Both the position numbers and the translations under genes were made by a program. Below, piece by piece: positions 1 through 27,899 of a stretch of DNA of 35,000 nucleotides. The notes beneath the pieces are model-generated. The model ran no database searches. It was given only the letters and a program-made list of their open reading frames with translations, and was not told where the DNA came from. Each line of letters opens with the position of its first letter. The stretch's first letter is position 1. Origin of the DNA: Halisarca cf. caerulea (taxonomy: Eukaryota; Porifera; Demospongiae; Chondrillida; Halisarcidae); contig CAUJGJ010000242.1 of assembly GCA_963170055.1 (NCBI GenBank), forward strand, positions 432,501 to 467,500. Direction: 5' to 3'.

Positions 1-916
1 TGCTTCTAAAATTCTTCCAGACTGGTTTCATGAACCACAGTACAACAAATGGAGTTGGAATTGTAGAAATTGATATTAAACATAGGGTTACAATAATACC
101 TGCCTCATCGTTGCGAAGGGACAGTATAGGGGACAAAACCCCAGCTGTAACATTCATGATGTTTCCTGACAATAAGAAAAGGGCAAATTTGGCGATTCTC
201 CTGCTGTATTCTTTTCCGTCTGAAACAGTTCTTTGTCTGATGTAGCAGAGAGTGATGATCGGCATGGCGATGGCAAAGGTTAGTGGGAAAATGACTGTAA
301 GACAAACCCCTAACACCAAGGAACTAATGATCAATGGCGTCAAATTCGTGCGTACAGGGAAGCACTGAATGCTGTCAAAGTATTGCACAGGGAACACCAT
401 GTACTTCGGATATGGGACCATGATGGAGGCACACAGTGCAAATTAGAGAATCCATGGAACACCTACTCCCAGAATGGTGTGCAGGACCTTCACTTTTTTC
501 ACTCCACGAACTACAATGACCACAACAAACACTGCAAACATAGCCAAACTCAATGATCTTGTACTGGTTCCAAATGACAGCACCCAGGCCATAAATTGGC
601 ACAATGCCAAAGGAGGGGTCATTGAGTGTCTCTCTGTTCCTATTGCATTTAGAACAAAAGAAGTAGAAAACAATAAAACTAGACTTATCTGATAGATGGT
701 GCAGGCGATCAACTGGTTGAGTATGAATATACGCACCACAGGAGGAATGGTTGTAGACAGCAATGTAGCCACTATGGTCAATGCTAGTAAGATCCCAGTG
801 GCTAAGATGATAATATCCAATGTCGCAAAGAACACAACAAATGGTGGATCACTGAACACTGTTCTGAGTTCTCCTCCTGTACAGTTTCCATTTATACAAG
901 TGGTCAGGTTTTCCAT
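1..916 (-). pseudogene. Seven-transmembrane receptor copy 1, in-frame stop, runs off left edge
   Basis: Member of the receptor family also found at 12439-13494 and 27900-28955. The start is taken at the ATG at 914-916, giving a first segment like the intact copies (MENLT..., then FSDPPF). Reading continues through TM1-TM4 until a TAA at 443-445. This replaces the TCA codon of Ser159 in the 12439-13494 copy, in the middle of TM4, by a single C to A change. Beyond the stop the same frame stays open to base 1 and keeps the family signature VQYFDSIQCFP, TM5, TM6 and TM7 ending in FMKPV. The only lesion I see is therefore one nonsense codon, which suggests recent inactivation or a polymorphic or sequencing change. 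The C-terminal tail lies outside the window. Family membership is clear; ligand unknown. Confidence 0.82.
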
Positions 917-1586
917 CTCTATCCACTGTCTATAGAATATCTTGGTAAGAACTGAAACAGACACAGCACTTGCCCCTGAACTTCTTTTTAACAATATAAA
1001 GATTTACTGCAGATATCTCTAATACACAAGAAATATTAAATTTAGCAAATTATTAAGTGAATGTGTTTACGTGATGAAATGTACCTAGCCTTCAAGCCTA
1101 ATTGCTAGCTAATGCCTGTATCAGATGGATATGCCTCACACTGATGTAGCATCAAAGATTTATTAATTAATCACAAGTATAAAGTTTAATGTGCTAATTA
1201 ACATAATTACAGTGCATACGTACATAACAGGTTTCACCATAGACACTCTACACTAGAACTGCAACTGACACGTACAGAACTCATGCACTTAACTGTTACC
1301 ACTAAATACTAAACTTTTATTAAAATGTCAATCACCACAACTACACCAGTCACTGCTCATTGTGACTTTGACTTAGTAGATGCATGTATAATTATCATGG
1401 TGTACTCCAATGCAGCATGTATTTGTTCATCATTATTGTTAAATATATTAATAATGTGTTAATATGTGCAATCTGTGGATAATAATATGTATGTGTATTT
1501 CATTCAACAATATTATCATTATTTATGTAAAAAAGTTGATATAAATATACGTATGATTCACTGTTGATATCTTTAAGTTACATATA
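917..1586. other. AT-rich non-coding stretch
   Basis: Upstream flank of receptor copy 1. I see no open frame of useful length, no RNA gene and no clear repeat. Runs of A and T with occasional TACGTA-type palindromes are all that stands out. Confidence 0.5.
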
Positions 1587-1766
1587 CAGTGGAACTTGCT
1601 TAATGAGTACCTCGAAGGGGAAACAAAATTAGTACTCATTATCAGAAGTACGTACTTACTATCAGGGTTAGTTCATGTACATGAGGTATACACAGGGACA
1701 GAATGAGGAGTACTCACTATCCAGGAGTATGCATTAACCTAGGTACTCATTAAGCTAGTTCCATTG
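1587..1766. repeat. TA-flanked MITE, type A
   Basis: 180-bp element with TA on both sides (1585-1586 and 1767-1768). The left end CAGTGGAACTTGCTTAATGA and the reverse complement of the right end CAATGGAACTAGCTTAATGA match over about 26 bp with two differences. It has no coding capacity. TA target sites and CAGTG ends are typical of non-autonomous Tc1/mariner elements. A divergent inverted relative lies at 7868-8025 and a decayed one at 34004-34169. Confidence 0.75.
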
Positions 1767-2028
1767 TACGTGAAACATTTAGTAAAGGTCTTTACATGGT
1801 GAAATATTGTACCTAGCATTCAAATCTAAACCCACTAATGCCTATTCAGTCTGATGCACTGTATACTCCTAAATATTAATATACTTAATCCAAAAATAAA
1901 CTAATATATACATTAATATACAGTTCAATGCGCTATAACAGCACATATGGCAGATTGCACTACACACTCCCCATACATAGTAGACTATTAATGTCCATAG
2001 CTTCACCTAATATTTGGTACTACATATA

Positions 2029-2429
2029 CAGGGATACCTCTGATAGTGGACTCTCTGAAATAAGGGCACACTGAGTTAATCAGGGGTGGCGGCACAGGGG
2101 GGGGAGGGGGTGGGGGTGTTTGGGGTGCTTGAGCCCTCCCACTTTTGAGATGAGGATAATCTTAAGAGATATAAATTTTTGTAACCAATGCATATCCGTT
2201 TATAATAGAAGCCTACACATGCACACTCGGGAGCATCCCGCGCCACCCCTGATAAACTAAATAAACTTCTCTACAAAGAAAAAGGACTTGAAGTCCCATA
2301 ATAATTCCTCCCTATAGTTCTAATACATTAATTTCCAACCTCCTAAAGAGAACTACCCCCTTACAAAGGACAAATAGGCCGTCTCTGAGCTGGCCCCAGG
2401 TGTCCTTTACTGATTTGGAGGTTCCACTG
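2029..2429. repeat. TA-flanked MITE, type B, with nested insertion
   Basis: The left end starts CAGGGATACCTC after TA at 2027-2028. The right end reads GAGGTTCCACTG followed by TA at 2430-2431. The middle is interrupted by a second palindrome-ended element at 2081-2251. Confidence 0.55.
2081..2251. repeat. Nested short element with CAGGGGTGGCG ends
   Basis: The ends CAGGGGTGGCG and CGCCACCCCTG are exact inverted copies. Inside is a G-run-rich segment at 2097-2120. CAGGG ends resemble hAT-type elements, but I cannot see a clean 8-bp target duplication, so the class is uncertain. Confidence 0.5.
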
Positions 2430-2454
2430 TACTTCTGAGCACAATACTAACAAA

Positions 2455-2538
2455 CAAACTTGATTTAGTGGAAACCCTATGCAATATAACAAACTACTTT
2501 TCAGTTCCAAAAGTGTCCGTTATAGAGAGGTTCCACTG
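2455..2538. repeat. Partial MITE, right end only
   Basis: Ends in AGAGGTTCCACTG followed by TA at 2539-2540. The internal text resembles the element at 27371-27551 (a GTTCCAAAAGTGTCCGTT segment before the end). No matching left end was found, so I call it a fragment. Confidence 0.5.
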
Positions 2539-2566
2539 TACCCGAGCCATACTTCTATCGCGCATA

Positions 2567-2591
2567 CAGTGCTCCAATCCTAAAGGTTTCA
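2567..2591 (+). repeat. Left terminal inverted repeat of the transposon
   Basis: 25 bp beginning CAGTGCTCC, preceded by TA. Matches the reverse complement of 6038-6062 except at the 12th and 23rd bases. Confidence 0.85.
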
Positions 2592-2655
2592 CCTTCGGGA
2601 AACAACATATAAATCGTTTCTAACTTCCTCTTTCTCCTACAAATGAGCTCAATTC

Positions 2656-2662
2656 TATAAAA
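2656..2662 (+). promoter_or_regulatory. TATA-like box upstream of the transposase
   Basis: TATAAAA about 190 bp before the transposase ATG. An alternative, ATATAAAT, sits near 2608-2615. Position and sequence are suggestive only. Confidence 0.3.
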
Positions 2663-2773
2663 CCGGTCTTCGCTGATGAATACGAGCCTTCGATTACTCT
2701 TCGCGAGTTTTCTCGAAAATCGCGTACTGAAGAATAGGCGAAATCAGCCATTTGTAATGAATGACGTTCGTGA

Positions 2774-2791
2774 TCACATGTCAGCATGTGA
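2774..2791. promoter_or_regulatory. Palindromic TCACATG/CATGTGA site
   Basis: Perfect 7-bp arms with a 4-bp spacer, 55 bp before the transposase ATG. The half-site TCACATG also occurs in the upstream region of the HIRAN gene of the same element (5525-5531). Confidence 0.4.
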
Positions 2792-2845
2792 CCAATAATA
2801 TTTTGGAAGCGGGAGTTTCGACGGATTGTACGGGAGAATACAGCG

Positions 2846-4624
2846 ATGGAGAATGCTAGCAATTTTTTGGACAACGGTGTTTCTGAACACCAAAAAACGG
2901 TGTTTTTAAACACCAAACGACGGAAGAGGGGTATTCATGCGGTCCTGTCCGAAGTCCAGATCACAGGACAGCTACCTGCAAAGAGAGAATCATCTGTGCA
3001 AGCAAATGTGAAGCTCTCTGAAAGTACTGCATCCTTTGCAACAAAACAGCCTAGAGGTAACCCTCAGAAAGCTGTCAAAATCAGAGAATTAAAGAAAAAT
3101 ACAAGCCACAGTGAGCCAACCAACCCAACACTTAACACACTACTGAAAAAAACAAACAGTGGAACTACAGAGACCCTAGCAGTATTTGTTGAAAGGAGGT
3201 TGACAACTGAAACAAGAAAGGCTTTGGCAATACATACATTCATACAAGCACACAAGACTGGCATGGGAATCCTCCAAGCAGCAGATTTGAGTGCTGAAAT
3301 CACAGGTGTAAGTTCCAGAACTGTACGAAACTGGACAACAGAATTCCTGGAAGTTAGCCAGTCATGCCCAATAGATGGGGATGTACTTCAGGATTTGATG
3401 TCCAGCTCACGAGGAAACCACGTCAAAACTGTGTCATTGTTTGCATGTGTCGAGTTTCAAAATGAGGCACGAGAGTACGTGCGGTTGAATGCCAACAAAA
3501 AAGGGTCACCAAATATGACCTGCCAGTCCTTTGCAGATTGGGTGGCACATACTTGGGGTCATGAGGTACATGAAGAGACAGCTCGGCAATGGCTCCACAA
3601 GTTAGGATTCAAACAAAAGAGCACAGGGAAAGGAGTCTATTTTGATGGCCATGAGCGAGACGATGTTGTGTCTGCCAGGAATGAATACTTGGACATTCTT
3701 GATGATGTTGATCAAAGACGTTACGGCAGCCAAAATGTGTTGAATGAGGAAGAGCGCCCGACAATCCGTGTCTACCACGATGAAAGCACCTTTTATGCTA
3801 ATGCACAGCAGTCATCCTATTGGAACGATGGCACAAACACAGTTTTACGGCAGAAATCAATAGGCCAAGCCATCATGGTGTCGGATTTCATCGATGAGGT
3901 CAATGGCTATCTGAAAATTGATGCAATGGAAGCTAGAAAAATGTTGGAGCATCAAAAAGATGGATATTTCACCAATGAACAATTTGTGGTACAAGTGGAG
4001 AAAGCCATTGACATCTTTGAGGCAAAGTATCCTGGTGTCCAAGCCATCTTTCTATTTGACAATGCCCCCTCGCACAGGAAATTATCAAGTGATGCACTGA
4101 ACGTCAATTCAATGAATGTGGGTCCAGGTGGAAAACAGATGAAGATGAGGGATACTATTTGGCAAGGAGAAATACAGAGCCTCATCCTCCCAGATGGTCA
4201 ACCAAAGGGAATGAAAATTGTTCTTGAAGAACGTGGCATTGATACAAGTGGCTGGATTGCAAAACAGATGCGGGAGGAGTTGGCATCACATCAGGATTTT
4301 CTGAATGAGAAACCTATAGTGCAGAAATTGGTGGAAGAGAAAGGTCACAAATGTATTTTTATACCAAAATTCCACTGTGAATTAAACCCTATAGAGAGGG
4401 CATGGTGCGATGCCAAAAAGAAGGTACTTAAGTACACCAATGGAACTATAGTGCGACTGCGAAAGTTAGTACCTGAGTCACTTAACTCGGTGGATGCAAG
4501 TCTAATCAAGAAATTTTTTTTGACTGTTTATGATTACGAAAAGGGGTATAGGGAGGGACATTGTGCTTTTGACATTGACTGTGTTGTGAAAACATACCAA
4601 TCTCACAGACGTGTATATCAATGA
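2846..4624 (+). CDS. DDE transposase, Tc1/mariner (IS630) superfamily, 592 aa
   Basis: Presumed enzyme that cuts and rejoins the terminal repeats at 2567-2591 and 6038-6062. The N-terminus is basic, with a KRRKR nuclear-localisation-like patch at 24-28. Residues about 120-170 and 222-256 look like two helix-turn-helix DNA-binding segments. A conserved-looking GVYFDGHERDDVV linker follows at 263-275. The catalytic core has D312 (YHDEST), D405 (LFDNAPSH) and E517 (HCELNPIERAW), matching the DE / DNAxxxH / NPIExxW signature of this superfamily. D405 and E517 are 112 residues apart, far more than the 34-39 of textbook Tc1/mariner enzymes, because of an inserted segment at about 415-500. The start ATG has G at +4 and lies 254 bp inside the left repeat. 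No stop or frameshift is seen, so it could be functional. Confidence 0.9.
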   Translation: MENASNFLDNGVSEHQKTVFLNTKRRKRGIHAVLSEVQITGQLPAKRESSVQANVKLSESTASFATKQPRGNPQKAVKIRELKKNTSHSEPTNPTLNTLLKKTNSGTTETLAVFVERRLTTETRKALAIHTFIQAHKTGMGILQAADLSAEITGVSSRTVRNWTTEFLEVSQSCPIDGDVLQDLMSSSRGNHVKTVSLFACVEFQNEAREYVRLNANKKGSPNMTCQSFADWVAHTWGHEVHEETARQWLHKLGFKQKSTGKGVYFDGHERDDVVSARNEYLDILDDVDQRRYGSQNVLNEEERPTIRVYHDESTFYANAQQSSYWNDGTNTVLRQKSIGQAIMVSDFIDEVNGYLKIDAMEARKMLEHQKDGYFTNEQFVVQVEKAIDIFEAKYPGVQAIFLFDNAPSHRKLSSDALNVNSMNVGPGGKQMKMRDTIWQGEIQSLILPDGQPKGMKIVLEERGIDTSGWIAKQMREELASHQDFLNEKPIVQKLVEEKGHKCIFIPKFHCELNPIERAWCDAKKKVLKYTNGTIVRLRKLVPESLNSVDASLIKKFFLTVYDYEKGYREGHCAFDIDCVVKTYQSHRRVYQ

Positions 4625-4644
4625 AAATGTACATTTACTTACAA

Positions 4645-5475
4645 TTAACATGTCTCGTTGCCTGAAAGTGTCTCTGTGCTGCTGTCCGACAGTGTTTCCG
4701 TGCTGCTGTCTGACAGTGTCGCTGTGCTGCTGTCCGACAGTGTCCCCGTGCTCCTGCTCAACAGTGTCTCTGTGCTGCTGTCTGACAATGTTTCAGTGTC
4801 TGAGAGCGCCTCTACATTGTTCCCTGGCGTAGACCTGACCAGCACACGTACATCATCTGGAGGACGTGGTGTTTGGTCCTCTATAGTCACTGTGCTAGCT
4901 GTGCTGCTCACATCTGAGTCACTGCTACTCTCTGGTGTTTGCCAGAACTGTAGGAATGTAACACACAACCAGTTACCTGTGAAGTGAAACTTCTAACAAC
5001 AGCTATTTCATACCTCTAAATCCTGTAAAACATGAACAGCTGGTTCTAGAATTCTTCGCAGTAGACACAAGGAGGAAGATGGACCTTCTACTCTGATACT
5101 GAGGTCGCATACTCGCTGACCCCACTGCCTACGTCCACCCAGGGCATATTCCCGCGAAGACACGGACCTGCAACAAAATCTCACAAGTGTACAAAAAGTT
5201 TTTTAATAAATTTGGATAGGAATAACTCACGCTTTCGTCTCCCATCTCGGACTTGACAACACTTTTGTTACAAAATGTGCTGCTTGCTTGTCCAGGTGTC
5301 CTAAGAAAGCGAATCCTCTTGATGGCAGTATAAGACCGACAGCGTTAGCATCAAAACGACTTGGCTGTCTCCGAAGAATTACACTGATCCCTGGAACTAA
5401 AGACCGCAGCGAAACATCGTAAAACTTGATACCTTTAGCACAAGTTGTAAAAGAAGCCAACACGACAGAATCCAT
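4645..5475 (-). CDS. HIRAN-domain protein with Ser/Thr-rich repeat tail, three exons, 233 aa
   Basis: Exons on the minus strand are 5475-5231, 5167-5014 and 4947-4645. Donors are GTGAGT and GTATGA; acceptors are TTGCAG and CTACAG; all phases join. The start is the ATG at 5473-5475 (GAAATGG context). Residues about 15-75 match the HIRAN domain: KFYDVSLRSLVPG, then RRQPSRFDANAVGL, then GFAFLGHLDKQAAHFV. HIRAN is known as a DNA-end-binding domain in HLTF-type proteins. Exon 2 adds an unrecognised basic/hydrophobic segment (83-133). Exon 3 is Ser/Thr/Asp-rich and ends in six units of eight residues such as LSDSSTET, encoded by a 24-bp minisatellite. The gene lies inside the transposon repeats and converges on the transposase. 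I infer a transposon accessory protein; a captured host gene is the alternative. Confidence 0.78.
4664..4807. repeat. 24-bp minisatellite, six units, coding
   Basis: Units start at 4664, 4688, 4712, 4736, 4760 and 4784 and read GACAGTGTCTCTGTGCTGCT plus four bases, with scattered changes. They keep the minus-strand frame of the HIRAN gene open and encode its eight-residue tail repeats. The plus strand is also open across them. Confidence 0.85.
5205..5210 (+). terminator. AATAAA, possible poly(A) signal for the transposase
   Basis: First AATAAA I noticed downstream of the transposase stop codon. It lies in intron 1 of the opposing HIRAN gene. If used, the transposase transcript would be antisense to HIRAN exons 2 and 3. 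Confidence 0.35.
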
Positions 5476-5503
5476 TTCTTCGCCGACAAGGTGCGAAATA
5501 ATA

Positions 5504-5541
5504 TGCACGTGCAACACGTGACTTCATGTGACGTGACGTGA
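5504..5541 (-). promoter_or_regulatory. E-box and CRE-like cluster upstream of the HIRAN gene
   Basis: Contains TGCACGTGCA at 5504-5513, CACGTG at 5515-5520, CATGTGAC at 5525-5532 and overlapping GTGACGTG motifs to 5540. These are dense bHLH/bZIP-type sites just upstream of the HIRAN start codon. Which factor binds is unknown. Confidence 0.45.
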
Positions 5542-6037
5542 ACAATTGCTACCGCAAGCGCAATTTTTTCTTGGCATTGCCTAATCGTTAACGTACTATG
5601 ATAGCAGTTATAATGGTAAACCAATGAATACTATTTAATGATTGCACAACTATTCGAGTACTCGCTTACGTCGTTGGGGCTCTTAACTCGCAAGCAATCG
5701 TGAAATCCCATCTAAACACTTTTGGTGCAAATATTTAACAATTTTTGCTAGTAACTACCCCCCAGAGGTTTATGTAAGAATGTGAACCAGGCAGAAGTTG
5801 TAAGATGTTCAGAAAATGCTTTTTTGGGAATTTGGGGTCTTATCTACAATTCCTTGCACAAATAAGATCTAAAAACAGGATTTTAAATATGGCTAATTAA
5901 TTCACAGACAGTATCACGTGACCTCATGCCACGCCCATCATTCATAAAATTAATACCCATAAACCCAAAGAAGGGTAATATCACATGTTTCAAGCCAGCC
6001 TGTAGCTGAACAAGCCATTTTCCTATACTATTAAGAA
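5542..6037. other. Non-coding right part of the transposon
   Basis: Between the HIRAN gene and the right terminal repeat. No plausible open frame or repeat is seen. The sequence is AT-rich with a few T- and A-runs. Confidence 0.5.
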
Positions 6038-6062
6038 TGGAACCTTTAGGGTTGGAGCACTG
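6038..6062 (-). repeat. Right terminal inverted repeat of the transposon
   Basis: Inverted partner of 2567-2591 (23 of 25 bases), followed by TA at 6063-6064. Confidence 0.85.
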
Positions 6063-6164
6063 TATTTTTCTTCCGTTGGGAATAAAATGGCCGCCGGACA
6101 ACGTTTTCAGATGTGAGCGTGTGCAAAAGAGTGCACTTCAGCGCCGTCCGCAGTTCATAATCAG

Positions 6165-24627
<18,463 letters not shown>

Positions 24628-26187
24628 TATTATATTATATGAATTGCAATTTTTATGCTTTAAATGTGATATCCTTTGGGTAATGTTGTACATAATGAAT
24701 ACTTTTAATTTTGCAGCAGACACTAATACATACTACAGCATGATTTATTATTATTATTATTACTATGTTTAATGATTTATTTATGTTTAATGATGATGAA
24801 GGTAATGTATTATAATTGTGATGAAAAGAAAGCACTATCCAATGATGCTCATGCAAATACACCCACAGCATTTAAATTGATGGGAAGCATTATGTGTGTG
24901 TCCATGTACTGTGCATGTGGTATGACACAGGGTATTTGTATATATGCCCACGGCTGCTCGGAATTTGGTGCGTGCATCCCAAAAATTTGTAAACTACGTC
25001 ACGCGGACACAGTAAACAAAACGTACATCAGGAATAGGACATCATTAGAATTTCTTATACAATGTAGCGATTTGCTTGCGCGTTCTTGAAGATGAACATG
25101 GCATAAGAATCTTTTGCAACTTTAGTGGCTTTGCAATTGAGAAAAGCCGTTTGTCTTAGATTACAGTTTGACACCAGCTATTTGGCTACGTAGGAATATA
25201 CATTTATTTGGTTTAGTTCTTTTTCCTGCAGGATACAGGAACTCTACTATCCACTATTGGTACATGTACGTAAGGGCACCTGTCCCTTTTACATGTAGGG
25301 AAAGTCCTTTCCTATACAAGTAGTTCTTCGTCTACGTGTAAATATTTATACACGGGTTATGCAAGGGTGCATGCACTTGTCCTGCTTGAATGCGACAAAT
25401 CTTTACTGGTGGTCTCACTACAATGTGTCATGAAAATTAAAATGGACATTTTCCAATAGGTTGACAGAAAATCACTTTTCCGGAATGAAAGCGTCCGTGA
25501 AGTTTCCTTTATATTTAAATATTTGCATTTTGTATACATATAACTAGTGAATTTCTGCTTGCATGTAGTAATATAATCAGATGAGCAAAAGTAATGAGTA
25601 TATTTGTTGCATTTTTTGACCATTTTATATAGTCGGCCCTATAAAAGTGGTATTCTTCCTTTTAAAAAGGCTCAGTCATGCAGATTATATTGCTTCATAT
25701 GCATATGCAAGCAAATTTTGGAAAGATCATATTATAAGATTTGCGACATGCTTATGTAAGTTTCAAGACAATTGAAGGCCATATTCAATTCCAGAGAAGG
25801 TGATTTGTGTCTTCTTCAGAAAGTTTTCAAACCATCGCCGTTCACTTCATTTTCTTTGTTTATTACTCATACACTATATAATTGCCACATATATGCATAA
25901 TATTTACTTTTTTGAAGGTTATATAAAATATACAGTGAAATGGATAAAAATAACGTGGAAAAAAATAATATGGTATTTTCGGGGCGGCCATTTTTCCTAT
26001 TATAGCGAGGGCGGATATATATAACTACCCTGTGTAATTTGGACCACCATACCTATTACTATAGCATATATACTATAAATACACACACAGCACTTTCAAA
26101 CTAGGTGTACATGTGTCCATTGGGAATATGTGTGTGATGCTACTGCCAAATACTGCTCTTAGCACCATGCATGCACTGTGTGCATGT
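24628..26187. other. AT-rich non-coding stretch
   Basis: 3' flank of ZUP1. No gene or RNA seen. Text near 26090-26170 resembles the repeat at 33619-33820. Confidence 0.45.
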
Positions 26188-26204
26188 GTGTGTCTGCGTG
26201 TGTG

Positions 26205-26243
<39 letters not shown>

Positions 26244-26332
26244 ATGTGTGTGTGTGTGTGGGTTGGTGGGTGGGTGTGTGGGTGTGGGTGTGTGGGTGTG
26301 GGTGTGCGTGTGGGTGTGCATGTGGATGTAAC
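26188..26332. repeat. (TG)n tract grading into TGGGTG repeats
   Basis: Pure (TG)n is followed by GGGTG-rich text from about 26260. Confidence 0.9.
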
Positions 26333-26348
26333 ATAATCCTCTCTTGTC

Positions 26349-26819
26349 CATATAACATGTTCTGAAGTAAATGTGAATATTCTGATTTAAACTTACCAAA
26401 GAATTAATGATTTTGACCAAAAACATGCAACCACAAACAACAAACAGCGACTTTTTCATAAACTTGTGATAATAATCAGCAGCCCAAATTGCTAAATCAC
26501 AAATTTGTGAAAACTGAAAATCACAAATTTGTGAAAACCTGTTTGAGTTTGTTGGTGATAGGGCAATAACTTGTGAATTATCATGCACTTGTAAGAAAAC
26601 AGGCTAAAATGGATAATGTTGTTGGCCCAACATTTGCAAGGTTTTGACAACTTTATTTGTTTTTCAACATATCTTGCTAAAAATGAGGCTGTTTTGCATA
26701 ACAATATGCTTGTTTACTACAATCCTTGCAGATTTACTATGAAAACAGAATTAAAAAATAGCAATGTTGGCTACAAGCTAAATCAGAATTTTCACATTTA
26801 CTTCAGAACATGTTATATG
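26349..26819. repeat. Short inverted-repeat element, 471 bp
   Basis: CATATAACATGTTCTGAAGT at the left and its inverse at the right extend to about 41 bp of pairing with one or two differences. Inside are two direct copies of AATCACAAATTTGTGAAAAC (about 26494 and 26518), themselves palindromic. No clear target duplication. Confidence 0.65.
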
Positions 26820-27370
26820 CTTTTTGCTTGTAAATAATAGGTTAAAGGTAGTGGTTGTCATGCATAGCCATGTACAGACAGAGTTTATGCAAGTCATCCT
26901 AGTGTCATGCGCAAACATATATATGATATTGATAGCAAGTAAACATTAATGTAGCCAAGGTATGCATAGACAAACCTTGGTACAATGTTTTAGTATTTTT
27001 GTGGAATTGACAGTCACGCCTGCACCCCATTTCCATTTTCATACAGTGTTATATAGGTCATGTACATGTAATTTTGGTTAGGATTAATATTTGGTTATTT
27101 CCAGTGACAACCTACGTACAAGTAAATATTATACCTATTGATATGCGTATTCTTTATGTTTTCACGTAAAACTAGCACAAAAAGGGGTGCGACATGTGAG
27201 TATATACAAGCCAGCCCAATCTTACTAGGATGGGGTCATCAGACAGCCATATTGTGAATGAACATTGTGCCAGTTGTGGTGATTCTGACCTTATAAAAGT
27301 CAGAGTATATATAATCAGATGAATACACTGTGCACTGTGACAATAGATCTCTCCATCATTATAATATATA

Positions 27371-27551
27371 CAGTGGAACCTCTTACAACGAACTTACTAG
27401 CTGATACATAGCAAAAACCTCTCTACAACAGACTGATTTTGTGGGTCCAGATATGTTCCTATGCAGTAAAATAACCTCGCAATAGTGGGAACTTCTCTAT
27501 ACCAAACTGTTCTTCAGTTTCCAACGTGTCCATTGTAGAGAGGTTCCACTG
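27371..27551. repeat. TA-flanked MITE, type G
   Basis: 181 bp. Ends CAGTGGAACCTCTTACAACG and, inverted, CAGTGGAACCTCTCTACAAT; TA at 27369-27370 and 27552-27553. The best preserved of its type in the window. Confidence 0.8.
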
Positions 27552-27658
27552 TATAATTTGATTATAACATTTATCGGTTGCAAAAATCAATCATGATTGT
27601 ATTTCAACAACTGTCCTGGCAGTTAGTTCACAAAACCTACATTACATATTTTAATTTA

Positions 27659-27828
27659 CAGTGAGTTCTCATTAATCCGCCACCACTTTATCTGCCAAAC
27701 CCTTTCATCTGCCATCAATTTTGTGCATGAAATGATTGAAAAGGCTGCACATTGATATGGATAATCCACCAAAGTCGTCAATCCACCCAAATTTTTCAAA
27801 ACGAATTGAATGAAACAAGAATTCACTG
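27659..27828. repeat. TA-flanked MITE, type F
   Basis: 170 bp. Ends CAGTGAGTTCTC and, inverted, CAGTGAATTCTTG; TA on both sides. A right-end relic lies at 33910-34001. Confidence 0.7.
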
Positions 27829-27899
27829 TATATGGCTAGTGCAATGAAAGTCAGATGACTAAGAAGATATCATTCAACAAGGTACAATGATGGCAGAGT

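Larger units (their letters stand above)
2567..6062. mobile_element. Two-gene Tc1/mariner (IS630) superfamily transposon, 3,496 bp
   Basis: The left terminal repeat is 2567-2591 and the right is 6038-6062. Read inward, both begin CAGTGCTCCAAYCCTAAAGG and agree at 23 of 25 positions; the two differences are C/T. TA dinucleotides flank both outer ends (2565-2566, 6063-6064), the usual target duplication of Tc1/mariner elements. The repeats enclose a DDE transposase (2846-4624, plus) and a HIRAN-domain gene (4645-5475, minus), facing each other with 20 bp between them. No third gene is seen at 5476-6037. Both genes are open, so the copy may be young or still active. Classic Tc1/mariner elements are shorter and carry one gene. 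The right end lies 102 bp upstream of the ZUP1 start codon. Confidence 0.85.

Noticed and set aside
2620..2916. 98-codon minus-strand frame over the transposase start
   Set aside because: Antisense to the transposase N-terminus and promoter, with no protein signature.
24772..25089. 105-codon plus-strand frame after ZUP1
   Set aside because: Part of it overlaps a repeat also seen at 26085 and 33619; no recognisable domain.
25800..26024. 74-codon frame rich in aromatic residues
   Set aside because: AT-rich sequence gives such frames by chance; no start context or partner exon.
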